Source: Lethocerus indicus
Taxonomy: Eukaryota > Arthropoda > Insecta > Hemiptera > Belostomatidae
Direction of reading: 5' to 3'
DNA: 64,000 nt
Assembly: GCA_019843655.1 (NCBI GenBank)
Contig: JACDQD010000003.1
Span: 3,846,925-3,910,924 of the forward strand
Each line of letters starts with the position of its first letter. Positions within the stretch are counted from its first letter, which is position 1. The translations under genes and the position numbers were made by a program. Under the pieces are notes generated by a model. The model ran no database searches. It was given only the letters and a program-made list of their open reading frames with translations, and was not told the DNA's origin. This document shows positions 46,774 to 58,691 of the stretch, piece by piece.

Positions 46774-49700
46774 TCATGAACTGTCTGAATCGCTTTTGGA
46801 TTGATTCATCTTTGACTTGAGACTTTCCAACCTCTTATTTATATCAGCCACTGTTAATGCCTGAAAAGTAAGTATTATTTTTCACACTTTTTTTGTAATT
46901 ATACATAAAAATAAATTATTAAATAAAATACAATATTAAAAAATTAAACACATAAAATTTGTAATTCAAAATAATAAAATAGTGTTAATTTTTAACAGGT
47001 CATTATTTTTCTTGTACCACATTTTTGATTTGTTGCCTACATTTTTTCAAGTTTACTCACAAGTTTTTTAGTGGGTGGAGGAATAGCATCAATATCTGAA
47101 TGTTGTGTTTGTTGGGCATCTACTTGTTCCTAAAATAAAATAAAAGAATCAGGTATAGAAACTAGGTACCAGTTAACATAGAAAAATGTATCATACATGC
47201 ATTTAAAGTGCATTAGAAAAAAGAAAGCATTGATTACACATTTATAAATAAAGATTGTTTTCCTGTAGTTTCTCCATAGCATTCTTAAAAATTAACCACA
47301 ACCACTTTTTGTCATAAATCAGAGATTTACAAACACATTCTCTTACAATAGGCAAAAACAAGTAAAAGAACTGTGGAAACAATAGTTTTGTATGTCTGCA
47401 AGTGAGTGTTGCTGTTAATTTGAAAATTCAAATTATGTCAAGATTAAAACCACAGTTAGCTTTACAGGTTAAAGAGGATGTAATATTTGTTTACCAGTGT
47501 ATCAGTTATTACGGGCGCCATAATGGAAGGAGGATGGCTTGCCAAGAGTGGAAGTCTAGATCCGTGAGCCATTTTCTTATAAAGCTGAGGACCCCAGTAA
47601 TTGCTGACATGTTCAACTAAAAACAGGGATACTGCATGAATACTGCACAATGTTAACTTCCTGATGAATGTATAACTGCGACATAACATTTTTTTAGGAA
47701 TATTACTTGTGTGACTACATGTCTGATCTTGCTGGTTTGATTTCAATTTTATGATCATCAGTAGCATCCTGTTACTGGTACAGTTTTTAACATATAGTGT
47801 AATGGCAGTGCTGATATGGAATACCTTCAATGTACTGTTACCAATAGAATGGTACTGATGACAGTATTAAAGAGTATAAGGCTCAAACAAAGAAGGTACA
47901 AGTATGAATGACTGCACTGTAACAACATCCACTACTAACAATGGAGGCAATATAAAAATGTTAGCAAAGCACACATTGTTGGTTTCATATGGCCAATACA
48001 AATATTTTTCAAATACCTCCAATGTGGCTCCTAGCATTTTTCCGTTTAACCAGCACGGCATCAACCCTGGCACAGTTTTGCTTCAGACCTTCGGGGACAC
48101 AGAAATCTTTAATATTTTGAATATTTATTAAATTTCTTTTCCCATTAATAAATGACTGAATCCACTGTTCAACCTGAAAAAATAAACAGACTTATGCTCA
48201 TTTTAAAGAAGAATATTTTAATAGCTATAATGCAATAAAGACATCGTATTGAATACAAATTCATAACATATTGTTTTGAAAAACACAAGAGTAGAAATTT
48301 GATTTATGTTATTGTCTTGCCTTCTCCATTGATCCCGATGGTCAGTGTAGGCCTGGTTTATTATTTATTATATCTATTTAATAATATAACGTTTTACAAC
48401 TTACTTCTTGAGGAGTAGCATGTATCTGTACCATATTGGGTGGTACTTCATCAGATTCCTCTTCATCTTCAGAGCAACTTAAATCTATATCTTCTGGTGC
48501 TTGTGCTAGATAAAATAATATATTGGACAATTGTATAACTAAATAGCAGTGATATTTCCATTGGATTTCAGCTTGTCATTTCATAACTTATTATCACAGA
48601 TTTGTTTAGTAATAAGGACCAATTACATGTGATAAAAAATTAATAATAGCAATATAGCATGATGGCTGAATGGTTATTATGTCTGTTAAGATAGTCTGCA
48701 GATTGTTATTTCAATTCTGGTTTTCACCAAAATGCAGTTTTAATTTATACAGAGAATGAGGAAAAGTCACAGTAATAACAATATACAATAATAATAAAAT
48801 AGATATAATTATACCTTTATAATTAAACCCCTTTTGAGGGGTTAAATCTCTTTTGTGGGGTGTGAATAAATAAAATTCCAAATTTCTAGACCTAACCATG
48901 TTATAAAGATTGCTATCAACTAGAACCAGTAACTTCAAGTATTCGTGTCTGCTGTTTTATTGTTAAACAAACATAGCCCATAATAAATTTAATATTCGTA
49001 TAATTTTTTCCTAATATAAATTAAGAAGGAACCATACTCTTTAGTTTCATAATATTGTCCACAAAGTAGTCCAGAACAAAAAGGCTCAATGAGTAGACTC
49101 CAGCACTGAGCCCAACAACAATATTTATTTTATTGATGCCTGTATTCATTCTGTAAACCACAAGATAAAACAATTCCATTAATAGATAAATATTTAAGGT
49201 AGGATTATAATAACAATTCCATTAAAAGTTGAAAGAAAAAATATTCTAGTTTAAAAAATCTGCATTTGACAATACCCAAAACATATGGAAAGATTATCAA
49301 TTCCCTGCCATTTTTTCCGTATTTTGTTACACAACTGTTTTAGATAGGTATTCCAAACAACCTGGAAATAAAGGCATTATTATTTAATCTAACATTTTTT
49401 TCTTGTTTATTAGGAACTGACTGCAGGCTCAGTAAACAAAAATGCATGATTAAGTAAAGGCTAGTTGCTTCAATTATTTTACTAATTAATTATATTATTA
49501 ATAATAGGTAATTGTTGACATTCTATTAATATTAAATAACATAAATTTTAAAGCAGTTACAAATATATTATTTATATATTCCTTGTATTTTTTAAATTAT
49601 GATTTCATATGTGCAATTACACAGTTTCAGAATTGAGAATAAGCAGTAGTACTTCTCTTAAGCAATGAATATTTTGAGCTTAATGAATACAGCTCATGTA

Positions 49701-49872
49701 GCTCCTATATTCTTACAGAAATAAATAAATTGTGACTGGTTTTTACCCTATTAAAGCTTGACGGAAGGCACATATCACCGGAATAGGTAGCCGGAGGGGA
49801 TACATGGAGAGTTTTAGTTTTCGCAGAAAGTTCTTCCCTGCTTAGATTTTCATAAAAATAAATATGATCCAT
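46774..49872 (-). CDS. Unrecognised 291-aa protein, 8 exons
   Basis: Exons in transcript order: 49872-49747, 49361-49276, 49150-49038, 48505-48405, 48173-48017, 47631-47495, 47129-47061, 46860-46774. All joins keep phase, the first exon starts MDHIYFYENLSREELS and the last ends MNQSKSDSDSS, so the model is good although the family is not recognised. The N-terminal half has SFNRVVWNTYLKQLCNKIRK and a hydrophobic stretch (INIVVGLSAGVYSLSLFVLD) that could be a buried helix or a membrane segment. An acidic loop follows (DIDLSCSEDEEESDEVPP). The middle is the most structured-looking part: VEQWIQSFINGKRNLINIQN, CARVDAVLVKRKNARSHIG, VEHVSNYWGPQLYKKM. A Pro/Gln linker leads to a short C-terminal helix (ALTVADINKRLESLKSKM). 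No catalytic motif or zinc site is seen. It shares a 307-bp head-to-head promoter with CTU1. Confidence 0.8.
48655..48725 (+). repeat. tRNA-derived SINE head
   Basis: A perfect A-box match TGGCTGAATGG (48663-48673) and a B-box-like TTTCAATTCTGG (about 48709-48720) lie at tRNA-like spacing in an intron of the unrecognised gene. No intact acceptor stem, so not called as a tRNA gene. Confidence 0.35.
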
Positions 49873-50179
49873 ACTTGAAAGAACACAAATTATTTATTTG
49901 CAATCGCTGTCACTCTTCCAGTTTACATCTCAAATAATAGGCAGTATTTTTCTATAAAAAGCATCTTTTTTATTATTATTGCACCAAAATCTAAACAGAT
50001 TTAAAAACATGTTGGGAAATATTCTCCTTTCACTTTCAAACACAGAAAAACCGTTACTTAACTGAACTGCTCGCTCTTTGAATAACCCACATGGGGGACA
50101 GTTATTATCCGGAGGTTATATTGGAACAGGTTATCGTGATTATAATAACTTTGGTTTGTTTACTCCGACGATCTTTCAA
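49873..50179. promoter_or_regulatory. Bidirectional promoter, unknown gene / CTU1
   Basis: Only 307 bases separate the two start codons, so both 5' UTRs and core promoters must lie here. It is less AT-rich in its right half. No TATA box or initiator can be assigned with confidence. Confidence 0.6.
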
Positions 50180-52829
50180 ATGCCAAGACCATGCAGTTCG
50201 AAATGTGGACAGAACGCAATACTGAAGGTACTTTTGTCATCTTAAGCTGCATTTTTTAAAAAAAACTTTTAAAACTCCGAAATCATCTAAAATCCAATTT
50301 TTCTGGCTTATTTTCAGAGGCCCAAGACCGGAGATGCACTGTGCAAAAACTGTTTTTTCTGGGCCTTCGAAACGGAAATTCATGACACAATCACAAAAGG
50401 TGGACTGTTCAAGAAGGGTGACAAAGTGGCTATCGCAGCATCTGGTGGAAAAGACTCAACAGTTTTAGCATATGTATTGAAACAGTTGAATGAAAGATAC
50501 GGTTACGAGCTAGAATTAATTCTGCTATCTGTAGATGAGGGTATCACAGGTTAGTTTTGGTCTCCAAGTGAAAACTTTTGAAATTTGACTTATTTCCAAA
50601 GTATTCAATGTAGTGTCATTACGTCTTCAGGTTTTTGTCTATAGTACTTGGTCTTATGCACCAGATTATGGCAAGAAGCCAAAATGGATCTGCTTAGGAA
50701 CAAATAAGCAATTAGGGTAGAATTGCATGGTTGATGACATCCTAAACTATTACTAACATTCCCTCCCCTCCATATCTCATAATCTAACGAAGATTTATAT
50801 AAACCTTGTAATGAAGGCTTAAAATATCTTTCTTATACTGTTGATTTTATTTTATGTTTAGGATATAGAGATGACAGCTTGGAAACAGTAAAACAAAATC
50901 AAACAGATTATGATATGTCCCTGAAGATACTTTCTTATGAAGAACTGTATGGGTGGACAATGGATGCCATAGTATCTCAGGTATGTGTATTTGCATATTT
51001 ATATGTACATTAATACAATTTTAATAGATTAATCATAATTATTTTGAATAAAAAATGATCGAGTACTTTAGAGTAGAGTACTTTAGTAGTTGTTCATTGT
51101 GAGGGCGGTAGTAATTGTATAATTTAAGCAGGTGTATACACAGTTATTGCTAACCGTATTGCAGTATGTACTGCTGTTGTATTATTACATGCAAGAAATT
51201 ATCAATGTGCAACCACTGGCTGCAGCCTAGGATGAGCAGAATTAAATGAACACAAAAAAATCCACACCCTCCATACAGCTTCTCGCACTCAACCAGGCTT
51301 CTCTCAGGGTTTATTTCTCTTAATGAATTCAAGGCTTATGTTCAATTTGAAAATCGTTTCTAGATTGGGAAGAAAAACAACTGTACATTCTGTGGAGTCT
51401 TCCGACGTCAGGCTTTGGACAGAGGTGCAGCCCTGTTGGGCGTAGACGTAGTTGCCACAGGCCATAATGCCGATGATATAGCAGAAACAGTTATCATGAA
51501 TATATTGAGAGGTGATATTGCGAGGCTTCAGAGATGTACATCTGTCACTACAGTAATTGGTTTATTATAATAAAACCGGGGTTTAAGTAAATCTAAGAAA
51601 ATTGCCATTAAAATTGCCATTTATGGCGATTTTAAAAGAATTATAAAATCGCCATAAATGGCAAAAACATAATTATTCAATTTAACTGCAGAACTTAATC
51701 ATTTGGGAGGGGTCCACAAGGATTTGAAATTTCATTACCTGAGTAACTATCTTAGTGTAATACATTATTAACAAGGTTTCTTCTCACGTATTTGAGCTTG
51801 AGCCTGAACAGTTTCTCATAATTATATTACAGGATTGCTGCTAAAAAATGTTATAACATGGCTGTATTACACACAGGCATAAATTTAGGCAGAATTACAT
51901 GCTTATATAAGTCTGGAAATGTACTTCAAATTGAATATAATAGACTATTATATTTGTTTATGACTATTTTAGGAAAGTGAAGGTGTGATTCCTCGAGTGA
52001 AGCCTCTCAAATATGCCTATGAAAAGGAAATCGTTATGTATGCATATTTCAAAAAGTTAGTTTATTTTTCAACTGAATGTATATATGCACCAAATGCTTA
52101 CAGAGGTCACGCACGCGCCTATCTGAAAGATCTTGAAAAGATCCGACCTTCTGCAATCATTGATGTATTGCATTCTGGTGAGAAAATACTCTTTACCCTT
52201 CTGTTCATTGAAATCAATCTGTACGTATTTAATTCATTTGCCCTATTGTTCTTGCAGTTTTTTATTTGATCCTAAGCTCATGTCTGTCAGCTGTTGATGA
52301 AGCATCCTGTCAGTACTGTTAATACACTTCTACTGTGTTGTTTTGACTAGTTAATATGAGTTTACTTTTTGAACTTATACCATAACTATAAATTATAGAA
52401 AATTACAAATAGTTACAGTGTGTTAAAATTAATTAGTTTGGCATTCTGTTATACATGTTACATGCAGCTGACATGCTAAATATATTACTTGGGATATTAA
52501 ATGTATTACTAAGGTATTAACAATACAGAGAAGCCAAAACCTGTCTAGCTTAGCACTAAATACATGATTGAAAATAAAAAATAAAGACATGATAATTACT
52601 TATTTAATAATAATGCTTAAACTCATTTGTTATTCATCTTTTTCTAGGTGAACAATTGACCGTTAAAGAAGGTGTTAATGTAGCTAAAAGAGGTGTTTGC
52701 AGTCGATGTGGATTTGTCTCCAGCCAGGAAGTGTGCAAAGCTTGTGTCTTGTTAGAAGGTTTAAACAAAGGCCTTCCGAAATTGGGAATAGGAAAGTCAA
52801 ATAAATTTAAAAAAATAATGTCTATTTGA
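50180..52829 (+). CDS. CTU1: Cytoplasmic tRNA 2-thiolation protein 1 (Ncs6/ATPBD3)
   Basis: With CTU2 it adds the 2-thio group to wobble uridine 34 of tRNA-Lys, -Glu and -Gln, taking sulfur from URM1. Exons: 50180-50227, 50318-50549, 50862-50980, 51364-51552, 51973-52177, 52648-52829; 324 aa (human 348). The N-terminal zinc motif is CSSKCGQ...[10 protein letters not shown]. The PP-loop ATP-pyrophosphatase motif is [18 protein letters not shown] (about residues 55-70). Next come [18 protein letters not shown] with its catalytic CxxC, and [20 protein letters not shown], which is typical of the TtcA/Ctu1 family. [20 protein letters not shown] and the C-terminal second zinc motif ([16 protein letters not shown]) complete the family pattern. 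The start follows directly from the divergent promoter. A perfect inverted repeat lies in intron 4. Confidence 0.96.
51614..51664. repeat. Perfect 21-bp inverted repeat, 9-base loop
   Basis: The arms 51614-51634 and 51644-51664 are exact reverse complements; each arm includes GCCATTTATGGCGATTTTA or its complement. Transcribed, the intron could fold into a 21-bp stem without mismatch. An extra partial copy of the arm start (ATTGCCATTA) lies just upstream at 51601. It sits 61 bases past the exon 4 donor of CTU1. Confidence 0.93.
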
Positions 52830-53680
52830 CATTTCACTTTTTTATATGCATTGAACTTTGTTAACTATTGTACCATTGTTTCAATTATTATTAAATAACA
52901 TTTGTTTTGTGATATATTGTACCAATTAAAAATGAAAATTAGTGATTTTTTAGGCACTTAATAAAGAAAGAAAGGTGTCTTTTTCTTACCTACACTTATA
53001 ACACTATTAACAGTAATAGACATCTGTATATAAAATGCGTTAAATTTGTATTAATAGTTTTATTAAATTAAAGTCTTATTGAATTAAATAGTTTTACTGA
53101 TGATTTGACATTTTGCAAATAGAGACGATGACATTGGTTCAAATGTATTTTTCTTTATGTTTAAAATATGAAAATATTGGTCCTAAGTTCAATATTTCTT
53201 CAGAATCCTAATAAACACTCCTTTTGATGTTACTTGGAACAAATATTATAATAGTGTCAAATTTCTAGGACCTATGATTATGAATTAAAATTGCATGTTG
53301 AGAATTCTGGAGATAATTGGTGTTCTGGTCCCATTCAAATTCATGAAAAATATTTGTTTTGAAGTTCAATGTGTGTGTTGCAAATGCAGTATTTTCTATA
53401 TTATTTTAATAGCTGTAGAATAAATACTGTTGTAGATTACTAAACATATATTTTTGGGTGAAAACAATTATTACTTTTAACAAAACTGAAAAATACTGAA
53501 ATACTCTCTGTGGGGAATTCTATTTTCTATTTGACTGCTTCATTAGATAACTGAAAAGTACTTCCTTTTATTGGATATATTTATTTCTATTATATATAAT
53601 TCATTAGTTTATTTATTAGCTGTGTTGTTGTTTAACTTTGTTAATTTACGTAATGTAAAATTTATTTGACATTTTTAGTT
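52830..53680. other. Tail-to-tail spacer, CTU1 and the possible minus-strand exon
   Basis: AT-rich; AATAAA at 52960-52965, 131 bases past the CTU1 stop, is a likely poly(A) signal. No gene is seen in this stretch. Confidence 0.5.
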
Positions 53681-53824
53681 TTATTCAGTAGTTTCACTTT
53701 CCTGTCTACTTGGAGACAGAAAGGATTTGAATTTCATTTTCAAAATTTTTTTTTGAGTTTCTTTGTGTTTTACAAATTCAATGCAATGTTTATTTCTTAA
53801 ATCCAAAAATTCAGAAGCATCTGA
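53681..53824 (-). CDS. Possible terminal exon of an unidentified minus-strand gene
   Basis: A good acceptor (pyrimidine-rich CCTATTTTTCAG) precedes 47 open codons ending in TAA (53681-53683). The peptide begins SDASEFLDLRNKHCIEFVKH, continues with a Lys-rich KILKMKFKSFLSPSRQ and ends ESETTE, an unforced amino-acid mix unlike translated AT-rich noise. No upstream exon could be joined with confidence: a minus-strand frame starting MEVNSYHQTTRPNHL (Met near 54000) is open for 46 codons just upstream, but it overlaps a SINE-like repeat. If real, the gene would be head-to-head with C11orf54. The alternative is a chance open frame or a retrocopy relic. Confidence 0.35.
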   Translation of the reverse strand, partial: SDASEFLDLRNKHCIEFVKHKETQKKILKMKFKSFLSPSRQESETTE

Positions 53825-53959
53825 CTGAAAAATAGGCCATATAACGGTAGCCAGTTAAATTAAACATTAAGGTCCTTAGATAAAGATAAAACTTGCGGTT
53901 TTATAACCCCACCACTTCTATTTGAACCATAGTAGTGGTCAAGGGAGGGGGAGACCAAG

Positions 53960-54045
53960 TGGTTTGGCCTAGTGGTTTGGTGATATGAGTTAACTTCCAT
54001 ATCCTCCCGGTCGTGGAATAGTTCCTTCAGGTTCTATCCTCCAGT
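53960..54045 (+). repeat. tRNA-derived SINE-like head
   Basis: A perfect polymerase III A box TGGCCTAGTGG (53965-53975) is followed by a B-box match GGTTCTATCC (54030-54039). It lies just upstream of, and probably within, the C11orf54 5' UTR or promoter. No tRNA stems are formed. Confidence 0.4.
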
Positions 54046-54059
54046 AACGTGACAGTAAG

Positions 54060-57000
54060 ATGCCACTGAATGCTAACGATCTGTCTGTGGAACGTGCAGA
54101 TTTGCACGTACCGTCATTTGATAAAATCGCCGAAGGTAAAAATCTATCTGTACTACAATAGATTGAAATATATTTTACATTTATCGTCCAATAATAATTT
54201 TTTTATAAATCGGGATCATGAAAAATATGTGTTTATATATTTAATATACATTAATAACTAGTAAGGTTGTGCGAGGTCCATTCTAGTACCGATATATTTC
54301 AACTTCTGTAGATACGATGCGAGGAGACGAATCGATATATCGTTTGAGGAACAGTCGATTCTATAATAAGGACTGGGCCCAGCAATACATTAATGTAGCG
54401 GCGTATATATATTTAGCCGAAGGATCTTATAATTAATCGAGGCAATGCAATTTTTACTTTTTCGACCCTCAAACTTCTCATTCTTCATCTCCACGTTATT
54501 CTTCCTAACATACTCAGCGAATTCTCGATTCATTTTCCCAATTTACCGGGCCATATTTGAATTGTGTTAGGGATATATCAGCAGATTGCTAATAACGTAG
54601 GAAGGGGTCGACAAAGTAGGATATGTGGATACATACATAGATTTCGAACGGCGTTAAAGGCAAACAAAACTATTGATATATAATGGTATCGATATTAGGG
54701 TGGGCCACCAATAACTGATTTTAACCGAATTCTAGTATCGAAAAATTATTTCAGTTTTGCAGAATGGCCTGCCAAAGAACTTCAAGGAGGTGTCCATTGA
54801 GACTGTTGACTGCCCCAACTTAACTGAAAAACCATTTATGTTAGCAAGTGAAGGTGATATTAAATAAAAATATAATCAAAAATTAAAATATCGTTAGTTT
54901 CTATTATCATGTTGTATTATAGTATTTTTTGCAAATCAAACTGTATCTGTTTTGTTTTGGCAGTATGTTTATACTGGAATATAAAATGATTTCAGGTCTG
55001 GGTGGTTCACCATGCCTCCTGGAGGTCGGGGGTCCACCATATTTGCTGCCTCTGGTGAACAGAGATAAGGTCTATGATTTAAAAAACCTCTCCCAAGCAG
55101 TAAAAATAAATCCTTGCTTTGTGATAGGAGCTGGAGCTGGACCATGGGTTTCTGCAGGGACAAACTGTGAGGTAATTGATAAATAATGTTACATACTAAA
55201 GTCTTCTCTTCTTTATTATAACATCCACTTTCCATTATGCAAATTCACCAACCATTCCATTGTGCAAACCTCATAATCTTGATTATTTGATGAAATATCA
55301 AGTATTAGTCCAATTATGTTTAATGGAAAATTTGTTTCACATTTTATTAACACTGATTCCACATTAATTCAAACCACTAAGCATTCATTTGTTTCCATTT
55401 AATTTGAGTCTACCATCATAATGCTGGCATGCACAATGAACTAAAAACTTATTTATTAATTATTTCATGTCTGAGACCTCTTTCAGTAGATATAATATAT
55501 TGAGGATAATGCACTTAATATTGTTACTTTATTCATCATTACACAGCTTTTTGATCCCGTATTGCTAAGCAAGACTACCATCAGACTTGTACAGACTGTT
55601 CATGCATTATGTACATTCATATTGAGGTATTTTTTCTTGTTTTTATCTCACATGTTTTTGTCTTTTCTGTCCTACAGTATTAGAATTTTTATAAATTTGT
55701 TTAATTAATTGGAAATATACTTAACTTTAAATGGGTCATGCATGGACATGGGTCTTGTGTCATTTTGACACATTTTCATATGTCAATTCTGTTTCTTTAT
55801 TTACTATTTTTGTGGATGAAAATTATCCTTATTGATTTCAAATTGTTCATTAGATGATGGCGAATGTACTTTTAGATGAGACCAAATTAAAAAACAGCAC
55901 CTATATCGCTAAGGTGAGAGAGGATAAGGATAACCAAATGAATCTGGAAATAGTGCCAGAGGAAGAAACAAGATTTGCATTGCTGGCAAATTTATTCTGC
56001 TCTGAAGGTAAGCCCGGCAAGGTAAGTGTCATTTTGTAATTTTTTACAATTCCTTTTATAAATAAATAAATGGTATCAATTTAGAGCTAATTGTTAAATG
56101 ACTTCCCATGTTTCAATTTCAGTGTTATATTTAGGTAGCCATATTTTACATTCTGGATTTAATTTGTTTCTATATTTCATTTGTTGACTATACAGTTTGA
56201 AGACTACTGGTATAATATTTTTTCAGTAAAATTCACTGAGCTGCTCTAGCTGGATGACTCTTAAGAAAATAGAATTAGTTAAATTATTGCTATATTTTTT
56301 ATTTAACACTTTGTTTGAACAAAATAAAAGAAGATTTTAGAATATTAAGATTTTTCTCCGTTGATATTTGTAGGTCCTGAAAGTGACTTGTAGAAAACGT
56401 ATTGGATCAAATGATTTTATTTCATCCATCCGGACAGCCCTTGCTGAGGAGTTTAAAGATAAACCAGTTGGTAAGTTGAAATGTATTCAACAAAAGGTTT
56501 GAATTTATCAAAATTAATTAAAAGTTTGTAAATGATCTCTGTATCATTCAGGGACAAAAATACACAATTTATTATATTTCGCTTGATGGATCAATTGGCA
56601 ATTTCTTTTGTGCCTTATTCATGAGATTTAATTTTACAATGTAATTAATAATCATCAGTTAAAGTATCACCATGTCATCTTCTGGATAATGGCATTTTTC
56701 CATGCCAAGTCCTGGATGCTTGTCGTCTTGTACAATCATCTAAATTAACAATCATTACTAATATCTCTACTACAATTATGCTATTATTCCTTTTTATTGA
56801 AGGACTTGGAGGTACATTCTTGATGAAAACAGGAGTAGCAAAGTTACATGTGATGCCAGATTTCTCGAAGGAACCTTTGGTTAGTGATGATGCGTTGAAC
56901 AAATGGTTGAGATTTTTCAATGTGCCTTCACCTTTGATCGCTGTAGGAACACTGATCTCTTCTGATATTCCGGTATGAGAATTTATTCTGATATGGTGTA

Positions 57001-57713
57001 ACAATTGATGCTTAAAACATTGGCATATAATGATTTATTTCATGAAAATATACAGCTTTGCCTTCGTTTTCATATTCCATACTTCATTTGATTTCTTCTA
57101 TATGAATCATTCTTGATCTTTCGTTTTGATGATCAAGACCTTAATTGAATCTTATTAATTTAATGCAATCATGATTTTTTTGTATATTATTATTGTATAT
57201 TTACTGTTGGATGCATATTTTGTCTTTTGACTAGTAATTTACTTCAATTTAATTTGGAAGGCAGTTATTTGTGAATGTAAAAATTTCATATATTTTTGGT
57301 CATTTATAAAATAATTATACTTTAGATAGTACTTTCAATTATTATACATGAATTTATGTATTTATTAGTCCAAGATATAACATATTTGTTTCTTTTTGAT
57401 GTGTTATAATTGATTAGTTATTGACTATTCTAGAATGCCTGTATTAAAAAGATTATAATTTTTCTGAATTTGGTTCTTAAATTGTTTAGCGCACTATTTC
57501 ATAGCTTGTTAATAATCAATGCGGATGAATTTGTTACAGGGTCTTGATCTGAGAGTACAACACTTCCACATGTTCAGTGATCATGGGGAAGGTGGTCATT
57601 ATCACTATGATATCTCACCAGATGAAGTGGAATACATTGGATATTTCAATGTGGCTGAAAAACTGATTAGAGTGGATAAGCCAAAGGATACCCATAAAAT
57701 TGGACGAGATTAA
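54060..57713 (+). CDS. C11orf54: Ester hydrolase C11orf54 homologue (DUF1907/PTD012)
   Basis: Zinc-dependent ester hydrolase of nucleus and cytoplasm; its physiological substrate is not settled. Exons: 54060-54135, 54755-54853, 54996-55171, 55854-56021, 56374-56470, 56803-56972, 57540-57713; phases agree and give 319 aa (human 315). Landmarks: ADLHVPSFDKIAE near the start, ETVDCPNLTEKPF, LLEVGGPPYLLPLVNRDKVY, CFVIGAGAGPWVSAGTNCE, FALLANLFCSEGKPGKVLKV and LGGTFLMKTGVAKLHVMPDF. The zinc site is the His cluster in LRVQHFHMFSDHGEGGHYHY, with HYDISPDEVEYIGYF after it, and the C-terminus is THKIGRD. These match the human protein along its whole length. Same strand as CTU1 and AIP, with separate promoters. 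Confidence 0.95.
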
Positions 57714-58691
57714 TTATTTAAATTTCCTTAAAAATCGAATTAGAACTTTGTCCACGGGAATTTGTTACGATATGTAGGTGCCTTGAATGGAATGTTAATT
57801 ATTTGTTGATATATTTTATGGTGATTGGAATTTATTGTATAAAAATTAAATGTTTTTCTTAATCCTGAGATTTTTATGGAATGATTGCATTTCATCACAA
57901 TTGTTTCTTGAGTGATTCACTAGTCCTATACTAGACCTTTTTGTTTCAGTTTATCACTAGTTTTACTTATCAACATCACTGTGTTAATAATAAGGTGACA
58001 TAGTTTAATTTGGCCACCCAGGAAAAATCCTGTCGATACTATGCAGTTTAAACATGCACAATGACTAAACTGTTTTAATAATAACTGTTATAGTACGTTT
58101 ATTTATGCAGACATGCATTATTGCAGTGTTGTTGTATATTCGAAGCATTGCTAAACAGCAAGAATCCAACATTTGAACCATTGTACAAAAATCTTGTACT
58201 AACTTGTACAGAAATGGTTATTCCAAACCCTTCAAACTTTTTAGATTTAGCCTAGCCTGAATGATTGCTTATTTGTTTTTTTACTTATCGTTATTTATAT
58301 AATGCAATTGGCAACTGTGACCAAATGGAGAAAAGACCACTTCCACTCCACCTAATGGATTAGTGGGATAACTCGCCCCTTTAAATTCCTGCAAGTGCCG
58401 AAGCTAACTCTACCTTATTTTGGTTTGTTCAAGTGTGTAAATAAGTTACACTGTATAATCCATTCTAACTCGGTTACAAAGAGGCGGTCTGATAATTTGT
58501 TTCCCCCATCAGCTGGCGGGCATTTTAGTATCAGCTGATACACGTCTCCTTATCTGTGGACGTTTACACACTGTGTTAACTGTCATGTCTACCTAAAACA
58601 ACTTTCTCAGATTCCGATTTCTTTCTCAATTGTCGTTCGCTACTCTATTTCAATTTCGGATCGTATTTAGAGGCAGCAGACGCTGATCAAA
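57714..58691. promoter_or_regulatory. C11orf54 3' UTR and AIP promoter
   Basis: About 980 bases without a gene. The left part is the AT-rich 3' UTR of C11orf54; the right part, from about 58,480, is less AT-rich and leads into the AIP start codon. No specific site is assigned. Confidence 0.45.

Noticed and set aside
47402..47620. + strand 72-codon fr
   Set aside because: Antisense shadow of exon 6 of the unrecognised minus-strand gene, whose own joins keep phase.
53960..54045. Possible tRNA gene
   Set aside because: A and B boxes are present, but no acceptor, anticodon or T stems can be paired; better read as a SINE head. No tRNA, rRNA or snRNA gene was seen anywhere in the window.
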